Below, piece by piece: positions 23,275-29,108 of a stretch of 29,108 bases of DNA. The notes under the pieces are model-generated. The model was not told the DNA's origin. It made no database searches and saw nothing but the letters and a program-made list of their open reading frames with translations. Numbering within the stretch: the stretch's first letter is position 1; every line of letters starts with the position of its first letter. The translations under genes and the position numbers were made by a program. Origin of the DNA: SIG440 sp045645905 (GTDB lineage Bacteria > Bacillota > Clostridia > Monoglobales > Monoglobaceae); assembly GCA_045645905.1 (NCBI GenBank), contig JAZRJT010000088.1, forward strand, positions 1-29,108, given 5' to 3'.

Positions 23275-24111
23275 GTGATAAACAAAATAATTCCCATAAT
23301 TTTGATTATAGTACTGATTTTTTCTGTACCGGTTGCCGCAAAAGGCGATGACACAGCGGCAGTTCCTGTGCTGATGTATCATTCGGTGGGTGACGGCGAC
23401 AGCCTTGTTGTTATATCTCCCGAAAATTTCAGAAGCCATCTTGAGGCAATAAAGCAAAACGGCTTTACCCCCATTTCGCTTGACGAACTTATAAAATTTG
23501 TTGATTACGGCTTTCCACTTCCTGAAAAGCCTGTTTGCATAACCTTTGATGACGGTTATCTGGATAATTTCACGGTGGCTTTCCCTATGCTTAAGGAGTA
23601 TGGTTTCAAAGCAACAATTTTCGCCATTGTCAGCTCGGTGGGCAAAGAAACGTACAAAAATACAAGCTACGGGATTACCCCGCATTTCAGCTATGACCAG
23701 GCAAGAGAAATGATAGATTCAGGTCTGATTTCGGTGCAGAGCCATACTTATGATATGCACCAAAGTACAAAGTTTGAAAGCGGACCGGCAAGAGAAACCG
23801 TCCTGCGTTTTGAAAACGAGGGACTTATGGATTATATTTCGCGTTTTCAGAGCGATTTTATGACTTCAAAAACAATCCTTGAAGCCGAACTCGAAAAGCC
23901 TCTTGTTGGGTTTGCCTACCCTTTGGGTAAATATAATGCCGTGACTGATTACGTTCTTAAAAGCAATGGCGTAAGGGTTACCATGGCAACCTCCACAGGT
24001 ATGAATTATATAAAAGCGTATGACAAAAATAGCCTGTATAACCTTAACCGTTATAACATTTATAACGGAATAAGTTCACAGCAACTGATAAAATGGCTTA
24101 ACGGAGACTAA
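23275..24111 (+). CDS. Secreted polysaccharide deacetylase (NodB domain)
   Basis: A 278-residue exported protein. Residues 1-23 form a signal peptide (INK, then a hydrophobic core, VPVAA). The NodB/CE4 deacetylase fold follows: VPVLMYHSVG, TFDDGY with the catalytic D92 and metal-binding D93, the zinc His motif SHTYDMH (H157, H162) and FAYPLGKYN. Such enzymes remove N- or O-acetyl from peptidoglycan or other surface glycans. The start is GTG 23275 with AGGAGG upstream. It is co-transcribed with another secreted protein after a 2-bp gap. Confidence 0.9.
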   Translation: MINKIIPIILIIVLIFSVPVAAKGDDTAAVPVLMYHSVGDGDSLVVISPENFRSHLEAIKQNGFTPISLDELIKFVDYGFPLPEKPVCITFDDGYLDNFTVAFPMLKEYGFKATIFAIVSSVGKETYKNTSYGITPHFSYDQAREMIDSGLISVQSHTYDMHQSTKFESGPARETVLRFENEGLMDYISRFQSDFMTSKTILEAELEKPLVGFAYPLGKYNAVTDYVLKSNGVRVTMATSTGMNYIKAYDKNSLYNLNRYNIYNGISSQQLIKWLNGD

Positions 24112-24113
24112 TT

Positions 24114-25472
24114 ATGAAAAAGAAAATAGCTATGCTGGTGGCATTGATGCTGCTTGTTTTACCGAAAGCGGCGTATGCACAGCAGAATTTGGATGTTAAT
24201 ATATCGGCAGAAGAATATACAGAGCTTGCCTATACCGACAACGGAGAAGAAGTCATTCCGCGACAGAAAATCTTCGGTGACACTGCACGGATATCCGATA
24301 TTGTTCCGCAAAATATGGGAAAGATTTTTCGCGGATGGCGCGCTAATGGGAATAAGGAACTGCTTAAACCCGGTCAGCAAATTAAGGTCAAAGACGATAT
24401 TCTGCTGAATGCCGTATGGGAAGACGGAAAGCTTCCTGAATTAAAGCTGAAGGCTGTATCGGATAAAGACGGTAGTGTAACCTTCTGCCTTGATTTTTCT
24501 TATGGTGGGTTTATGAATTATGCATCATATGCGGTACACACCCGCAATCTGACAACGCTTGATGAGAATGTTTTTGAAATAACCGACGGCAAGATTACCG
24601 TCGACAGTTTACCGATGGGTCAGTATAAAGCATTTTTGCTTGCAAAGAAATATGACATTGAATATTTGAGTGATACGGTAAACTTTGTTGTTCTTTCGGG
24701 GATGACGGCGTCTGATGATACCTTAAAGCTGGTTATGGATGGCAAAGATTTGATTTTTCCAGATGAACAGCCGCAGCTGATAGACAGTTATACATATATT
24801 GCAATCAGGCAGTTCTGCGAAAGTATGGATGCCAATGTTTTTTGGCGTGATGAAGACCGCAGTGCAACCATCACCCTTGGAGGAACAATAATTAAATTGT
24901 TTGAGAACTCAGATGAATGTATAGTTAACGGAACTGTTCAAAAGCTACCGGTAAAAACCATAATAAAGAACGGAAGAATGTTGTTGCCCCTTCGGTCTGT
25001 GGCGGAATTCTGCAATGCCGAAATAGTGTGGGATGATAACCGTACGGTTTATATTTACCGTGGCAGTAATAATATATTTGAAGAGAATATGATGTATATC
25101 TGCACAGAGGACGGCAGATATCTGGGTACTGATGGCGATGGAATTGTCGTGAAAGAAAAAGTAGATTTTAGTTGCGCATGGATATTTGACCTGGTTGACA
25201 GGGCAAGCGGGATTTATGCGATTTATAACCCTGCGAATCTTGAAAAACCTTTGAAGGTGAGAGAAAGTTTGATTGTTTCGGGGCAACAGGTAATAATGGA
25301 TAAAAAAACCGGTTTTGACGGACATCTGTGGAAGCTTAGCCAAAACAATGACCGAACCTTTATCATATCCCCCGCCAACAATCCCGAACTCTTTTTTGAT
25401 GCTGAAAATATGTGTCTGACTGAAAATGAAGTAGTATTGAATATAAATTATATAAGCAGTCTTGATTTGTAG
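24114..25472 (+). CDS. Secreted multi-domain protein (beta-repeat, copper-amine-oxidase-like and lectin-like parts)
   Basis: A 452-residue exported protein with signal peptide 1-22 (KKK, hydrophobic core, AYA). Three regions can be seen. About 25-110 resembles a Listeria/InlB-type beta repeat (GKIFRGWRANG, then DDILLNAVWED). About 200-325 resembles the copper amine oxidase N-terminal-like domain of clostridial surface proteins (YTYIAIRQFCESMDANVFWRDE, GRMLLPLRSVAEFCNAEIVWDD). About 325-450 resembles a ricin-type beta-trefoil (MYICTEDGRYLG, GIYAIYNPAN, GHLWKLSQN). No sortase motif or SLH domain is present. Probably a surface or wall-binding partner of the deacetylase. Ends in TAG. Confidence 0.72.
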   Translation: MKKKIAMLVALMLLVLPKAAYAQQNLDVNISAEEYTELAYTDNGEEVIPRQKIFGDTARISDIVPQNMGKIFRGWRANGNKELLKPGQQIKVKDDILLNAVWEDGKLPELKLKAVSDKDGSVTFCLDFSYGGFMNYASYAVHTRNLTTLDENVFEITDGKITVDSLPMGQYKAFLLAKKYDIEYLSDTVNFVVLSGMTASDDTLKLVMDGKDLIFPDEQPQLIDSYTYIAIRQFCESMDANVFWRDEDRSATITLGGTIIKLFENSDECIVNGTVQKLPVKTIIKNGRMLLPLRSVAEFCNAEIVWDDNRTVYIYRGSNNIFEENMMYICTEDGRYLGTDGDGIVVKEKVDFSCAWIFDLVDRASGIYAIYNPANLEKPLKVRESLIVSGQQVIMDKKTGFDGHLWKLSQNNDRTFIISPANNPELFFDAENMCLTENEVVLNINYISSLDL

Positions 25473-25504
25473 AAAAAACAGCCACAAATTGTGGCTGTTT
25501 TTTT
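25473..25504 (+). terminator. Terminator after the secreted-protein operon
   Basis: Thirteen-pair stem: AAAAAACAGCCAC (25473-25485) with GTGGCTGTTTTTT (25491-25503), AAATT loop, T run on the plus strand. Group II intron remains follow directly. Confidence 0.9.
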
Positions 25505-25719
25505 CGGTATGACGTGCATATCAATGCTCTTATCAATTTGTCGCAACATAATACGTGGTTAAAAGAGCAATTTCAAAAGAAATACTGACTAAGCGAGGCT
25601 TAATCAGTATTTCGGACTACTAACAAAAGGTAGTACATATTTAATTTTGAATTGACCCGCCGTGTGCCGAACGGCATGCACGGTGGTGTGAGAGGGCGAT
25701 TAATTTCGCCATACTCGAT
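25505..25719 (+). mobile_element. Group II intron 3' remnant (probably class C), no ORF
   Basis: Domain V is recognisable at 25657-25686: CCGCCGTG pairs with CACGGTGG, upper stem TGCC/GGCA with a GAAC loop and a two-base TG bulge. It carries the catalytic triad as CGC, the form known from group IIC introns. Domain VI follows at 25690-25716 (GAG ... CTC) with a TACTC segment carrying the branch-point A, and the 3' end CGAT at 25716-25719 fits the AY rule. Upstream are two stems, 25525-25531/25563-25569 and a 15-pair hairpin at 25579-25613, but no full domain I and no reverse transcriptase. The remnant sits right after a terminator, the known target of class C introns. The 5' limit is uncertain. 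Confidence 0.65.
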
Positions 25720-25738
25720 TTATATAACCTTTTTCTTA

Positions 25739-26104
25739 TTATTCAGAATAGCCGAGTGTTGTATAGAACGCAAGATTTGCCTGAGTGTTGTCAAGTCTTC
25801 CGTACTGAAGAACAATAGGAGTATTGCTTGAAACCTTCATAGCATACTGCGTCTCAAAAGGAACTTTATATCCGCACATATGTTCGATATTGTTCATTCT
25901 GAAGCACTTAACTCTCTTTGCGCCAACTTCCCAAACAATGCCTGAGTGGGGCTCTTTATCTGTGAAATAAATGCTAACATCAATTTTTGCATCTACGTCT
26001 GAATCGTTAACGATGATAACTGATTCGTGGCCTTTTGCAACGCCTTCGCCTTCCTGCGGAAGCTCACAGTCGGGGATTATCCATTCTTTTTTTCCAATAG
26101 CCAT
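25739..26104 (-). CDS. Anabaena sensory rhodopsin transducer (ASRT)-like protein
   Basis: A 121-residue soluble beta-rich protein starting MAIGKKEWIIPDCELP and containing GHESVIIVNDSDVDAKIDVSIYFTDKEP and TPIVLQYGRLDNTQANLAFYTTLGYSE. This matches the ASRT family (from memory), whose founder forms a tetramer that binds Anabaena sensory rhodopsin; most members occur in bacteria without rhodopsin and may bind small molecules or DNA. No rhodopsin gene is in the window. I start at 26104, where GGAGAG is placed well, not at the upstream ATG 26122. It is downstream of an M24-fold gene on the same strand with a hairpin in the 70-bp gap. Confidence 0.8.
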   Translation of the reverse strand: MAIGKKEWIIPDCELPQEGEGVAKGHESVIIVNDSDVDAKIDVSIYFTDKEPHSGIVWEVGAKRVKCFRMNNIEHMCGYKVPFETQYAMKVSSNTPIVLQYGRLDNTQANLAFYTTLGYSE

Positions 26105-26136
26105 TTTTTTCTCTCCAATCAATATAATTTATATAA

Positions 26137-26162
26137 CTTTGGCAGGGTTTCCCCTGCCAAAG
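26137..26162 (-). other. Intercistronic hairpin between M24 gene and ASRT-like gene
   Basis: CTTTGGCAGGG (26137-26147) and CCCTGCCAAAG (26152-26162) are a perfect 11-bp inverted repeat with a 4-base loop. On the transcribed strand TTATATAAATT follows, so it is at most a weak terminator and may set the ratio of the two products. Confidence 0.65.
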
Positions 26163-26174
26163 TACTGTTTTATA

Positions 26175-27347
26175 TTAGAAACCGAGTTCGATGATACCCT
26201 TCTTGAGGTAATCTGTCATCTTGTGGCAACCATCCTTAGTGATAGCAGCACCGATTTCCCATCTGCAGCCGAAGCCGTCGCCCATAATAAATGTGTCAAC
26301 CTGGAAGGTCATATTTTCTTCCAGCTTGTAAGTTGAGTCTGTTTCCATCCAGGGTGGCTCAACCTCAATCATACCTGTTCCGTGACAAGGTCCGTATACA
26401 TAGCTGTCCTTGAAGCCATTGTCAACATACATCTTGTAGAAGTTCTGAGCAACATCACTTGCCATAACGCCTGCTTTAAGCTGGTCGATTGTCCAGTCGT
26501 GAGCTTCTTTACAGAATTCAACAACTCTTCTTCTTTCACCTTCGAGCTTACCCATAGCGATGGGAAGACCAATAGCAGGTGAGTAACCGTCGATTTTAGC
26601 AGAAAGGTTCAGCTGAACAATATCGTTCTTGCCGATTGTTCTGTAGCCTGAACGTGAAATTGCGTGGCTTGTTGACTTTTCGCTGAATACGTACATAGGA
26701 AGACCTTCGTATTCTGCGCCTTCTTCGTAGATAACCTTCTGTGCGATACCTACCATCTGGAGTTCAGTAACGCCGGGCTTGAGGTTACGGATAACTTCGT
26801 CTGTTGCGATGTCAACAATTCTAAAGCCTTCCTGAATACAAGCAAGCTCGTTAGCTGACTTAATCTTTCTTAAGTTAACCATAATATCGTTGCACTTAAC
26901 GATTTCTGCCTCGGGATAGCTGTTCTTAAGACCTTCATAAATGGGAAGTGTGCATTCTACATAGCTTCCGAGACCAATCTTAATCTTGTCGCCTGTAACG
27001 CCGATAGCCTTGAAAACGTCGTTGAATGTATTAGCCTTAAGCTCGGGGTAAGAGGGGTCAGCTGATTCTCTGAATTCTCTCAGGCAGAATACCTTGTCAA
27101 TCTTACCAACGTCCTTAGCAAAAATGATACATTCAGGACCAACCATCAGTGCTGCTTCTCCTGTTGCAGAGATAGCAACACCTGCACGTTCAAACAGAGG
27201 CCAAAAACCACTGAAATATCTTGCATTTGCGTAGTCTGACTCTGTTGAGCATACAACCATTACATCCAGACCTTTTTCTGCAACAAGCTTTGCTGCTCTT
27301 GCAATTCTTTCTTTGTACTCATAATCGGGAATACAAATCCTTGACAT
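26175..27347 (-). CDS. M24 (creatinase/Xaa-Pro peptidase fold) protein with incomplete metal site
   Basis: A 390-residue protein with the two-domain layout of creatinase and aminopeptidase P: N-terminal domain about 1-155 and pita-bread domain about 160-390. In the active site H322 (CHGTGM), an acidic residue in EVEPPW and E364 (CRWEIGAAIT) are present. The two metal-binding Asp positions are changed: N247 in VQLNLSAKIDGY and A258 in SPAIGL, where active peptidases have D-x-G...GYxxD. It is therefore more like metal-free creatinase or a related amidinohydrolase/hydrolase than a peptidase. The ATG has GGAGATG upstream. Transcribed with the ASRT-like gene. Confidence 0.8.
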   Translation of the reverse strand: MSRICIPDYEYKERIARAAKLVAEKGLDVMVVCSTESDYANARYFSGFWPLFERAGVAISATGEAALMVGPECIIFAKDVGKIDKVFCLREFRESADPSYPELKANTFNDVFKAIGVTGDKIKIGLGSYVECTLPIYEGLKNSYPEAEIVKCNDIMVNLRKIKSANELACIQEGFRIVDIATDEVIRNLKPGVTELQMVGIAQKVIYEEGAEYEGLPMYVFSEKSTSHAISRSGYRTIGKNDIVQLNLSAKIDGYSPAIGLPIAMGKLEGERRRVVEFCKEAHDWTIDQLKAGVMASDVAQNFYKMYVDNGFKDSYVYGPCHGTGMIEVEPPWMETDSTYKLEENMTFQVDTFIMGDGFGCRWEIGAAITKDGCHKMTDYLKKGIIELGF

Positions 27348-27490
27348 AAAAACATCTCCTGTCTTTAATATAATTTTTCGGGGAGACGCCCCCGTTTAAT
27401 TTTTCTTACATTAAATATAACATAAAATTTGTTTTTTGTCTTTGAACTATATTCCCTAAATTTTGCACAATCGTAAACAAATTTAAAATT

Positions 27491-27526
27491 AAACAGCATC
27501 TTGCATAATGCAGGATGCTGTTTTTT
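27491..27526 (-). terminator. Terminator of clpC
   Basis: AAACAGCATC (27491-27500) pairs with GATGCTGTTT (27514-27523); the stem continues inward with TGCAT/ATGCA. On the minus strand a TTTAATTTTAAATTT tail follows. The stem begins a few bases after the clpC stop. Confidence 0.8.
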
Positions 27527-27527
27527 A

Positions 27528-29108
27528 TTACATTGTGACGAAGAACTTATCGTCTGTAAAGTCGATTTTAATATTGTCACCGGCTTTAATTTCACCGTTG
27601 AGCATTTTTTCGGCAATCATATCTTCGATATCGCTCTGGATTGCACGGCGGAGGGGTCGTGCTCCAAAGCTAGGGTCAAAGCCCGTGTCTGCAATACGGT
27701 CAATTGCAGCATCGGTGAACTCTGCTGTGATATCGTTTGCTGCAATCCTTTCCTTAAGGATGTCAAGCATCTTTGCGGCGATTGCCTTGATGTCATCCTT
27801 TACAAGCTGACGGAAGACTATAATATCGTCAATTCTGTTTAAGAATTCGGGACGGAAGGCACGTTTAAGTTCGCCCAAGACATCCGATTTAATCTTGTTA
27901 TAATCTTTTTCTGTATCCGAAGCGGCCGCCGCAAAGCCAAGTGACTTGTTTTCGGTTATCATTCTTGCGCCGAGGTTTGATGTCATAATTATAACGGTGT
28001 TGCGGAAGTCAACACGTCTTCCCTGCGAATCAGTCAGGATGCCGTCCTCTAAGATTTGCAGCAAAATGTTAAACACATCGGGGTGAGCCTTTTCAATTTC
28101 ATCAAAAAGGATTACAGAGTATGGCTTTCGGCGTACCTTTTCGGTAAGCTGACCACCTTCGTCATAGCCTACATAACCGGGAGGCGAACCAACCATACGT
28201 GATACGGCGTGCTTTTCCATATATTCTGACATATCAATACGGATAAGAGCATCTTCGTCACCAAACATTGCTTCGGCAAGTGCTTTTGAAAGCTCGGTTT
28301 TACCAACACCTGTAGGACCAAGGAAGATAAATGAGCCTATGGGGCGTTTAGGGTCTTTAAGACCTACCCGGCCTCTGCGGATTGCCTTTGAAACCGCGGT
28401 GACAGCCTCGTTCTGACCAATAACACGTTTGTGCAGCTCTTCTTCAAGACGAAGCAGTCTTTCACTTTCGCCTTCTTCTATGGCTTTTACGGGAACGCCT
28501 GTCCAGGAGGAGACGATTTCTGCAATTTCGTTGGGGGTAACCTCGGAATTTTCGCCGCGACTTTGGTTTTCCCAGGTTTCCTTTTGTGTTTTAAGGCTTT
28601 CGGTCAGCGCTTTTTCTTCATCACGGAGCTTTGCCGCTTTTTCGTATTCCTGTGAAACAATTGCCGCCTCTTTTTCCTTGCGAAGGCTTTCAATTTTTTT
28701 CTCAATTTCCTTTACATCGGGTGGCGCAGTAAGGCTTTTGATTCGAATTCTTGATGCCGCCTCGTCAATAAGGTCAATTGCCTTATCGGGAAGGAATCTA
28801 TCGGGAATATACCTGATTGACATTTTTACTGCCGCATCAAGGGCACTGTCGGTAATTTTTACCCGATGGTGTGCTTCATATTTGTCGCGGATGCCTTTGA
28901 GGATTTCGATACTTTCTTCATAGCTTGGTTCATCAAGGACAATTGACTGGAAACGACGCTCCAAAGCGGAATCCTTTTCAATATACTTTCGGTATTCTTC
29001 TAAGGTTGTTGCACCAATAATCTGTATTTCACCACGTGAAAGAGCGGGTTTTAAGATATTTGCCGCATCAATTGCGCCTTCTGCCGCACCTGCACCGATG
29101 ATGGTGTG
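27528..29108 (-). CDS. clpC: ATP-dependent Clp protease ATP-binding subunit ClpC (partial)
   Basis: AAA+ unfoldase that feeds proteins to ClpP. The last 526 residues are visible; the frame is open to the right window edge, so the start is missing. First seen is the end of AAA domain 1 (HTIIGAGAAEGAIDAANILKP, then IIGATTLEEYRKY and the arginine-finger ALERRFQ). The middle domain holds a UVR motif (EKAAKLRDEEKAL), which marks ClpC rather than ClpB. AAA domain 2 has Walker A GPTGVGKTEL, Walker B ILFDEIEKAHPDVF and a sensor in FRPEFLNRIDDIIVF. No ctsR or mcsAB gene is in view; they would lie beyond the edge. Confidence 0.93.
   Translation of the reverse strand, partial: HTIIGAGAAEGAIDAANILKPALSRGEIQIIGATTLEEYRKYIEKDSALERRFQSIVLDEPSYEESIEILKGIRDKYEAHHRVKITDSALDAAVKMSIRYIPDRFLPDKAIDLIDEAASRIRIKSLTAPPDVKEIEKKIESLRKEKEAAIVSQEYEKAAKLRDEEKALTESLKTQKETWENQSRGENSEVTPNEIAEIVSSWTGVPVKAIEEGESERLLRLEEELHKRVIGQNEAVTAVSKAIRRGRVGLKDPKRPIGSFIFLGPTGVGKTELSKALAEAMFGDEDALIRIDMSEYMEKHAVSRMVGSPPGYVGYDEGGQLTEKVRRKPYSVILFDEIEKAHPDVFNILLQILEDGILTDSQGRRVDFRNTVIIMTSNLGARMITENKSLGFAAAASDTEKDYNKIKSDVLGELKRAFRPEFLNRIDDIIVFRQLVKDDIKAIAAKMLDILKERIAANDITAEFTDAAIDRIADTGFDPSFGARPLRRAIQSDIEDMIAEKMLNGEIKAGDNIKIDFTDDKFFVTM

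Noticed and set aside
27379..27394. CGGGG/CCCCG hairpin in the leader of the M24 gene as a riboswitch
   Set aside because: Only a 5-bp stem with a 6-base loop, no further conserved structure seen; left as a simple leader hairpin.
27501..27842. Plus-strand open frames of about 100-113 codons within the clpC 3' end
   Set aside because: They lie antisense to the well-conserved ClpC frame, have no ribosome site and no family-like sequence.
1..29108. CRISPR arrays, tRNA or rRNA genes, prophage
   Set aside because: No regularly spaced repeats, no tRNA cloverleaf or CCA-type 3' ends between genes, and no phage structural or integrase genes were seen.

Overview
The window is from a low-to-moderate GC Firmicute, most likely a gut-type member of class Clostridia. 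This is inferred from AGGAGG-type ribosome binding sites, the dxs-tlyA-nadK-recN gene order, a ClpC-type chaperone with a UVR motif, a small clostridial Cys-rich protein (DUF6472-like), strong TTGACA/TATAAT promoters, and a palindromic intergenic repeat of a kind I associate with gut Clostridia. No phage, insertion sequence or CRISPR array is visible. The only mobile-element trace is a group II intron remnant.

Layout. 1-5.9 kb (+): the end of dxs, then tlyA (interrupted by an in-frame TAG), nadK, recN, an RseC-like membrane protein and an ABC-F ATPase, closed by a bidirectional terminator. 5.9-7.15 kb (-): a dGTPase-like HD hydrolase, divergent from a 63-residue Cys-rich protein. 7.5-10.1 kb (-): the argG-argH operon, with a strong promoter and two tandem ARG boxes upstream. 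10.3-16.1 kb (+): ruvC, a HAD phosphatase, a PHP phosphoesterase, ruvA, ruvB and metG, followed by an intergenic repeat. 16.2-18.7 kb (+): a DUF1015 protein and an MFS transporter. 18.7-22.7 kb: a probable amino-sugar locus with a PIG-L deacetylase, PfkB kinase and unusual NagB-like isomerase (-), divergent from a ROK repressor (+).

22.7-23.1 kb (-): a 61-residue protein preceded by a well-delimited candidate structured RNA of about 189 nt. It has its own promoter, a perfect 18-bp closing helix and a UUCG-capped terminator. 23.3-25.5 kb (+): a secreted polysaccharide deacetylase and a secreted multi-domain protein. 25.5-25.7 kb: domains V and VI of a group II intron just downstream of a terminator. 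25.7-27.3 kb (-): an Anabaena-sensory-rhodopsin-transducer-like protein and an M24 (creatinase-fold) protein that has lost two metal-ligand aspartates. 27.5 kb to the end (-): clpC, truncated by the window edge.

Most of the window is housekeeping: isoprenoid, NADP, arginine and tRNA charging functions, recombination and proteostasis. The most interesting parts are the candidate structured RNA, the tlyA nonsense codon, the PIG-L/PfkB/NagB-like/ROK locus, the ASRT + degenerate M24 pair, and the intron remnant. All database identities are from memory of the families; no search was run.
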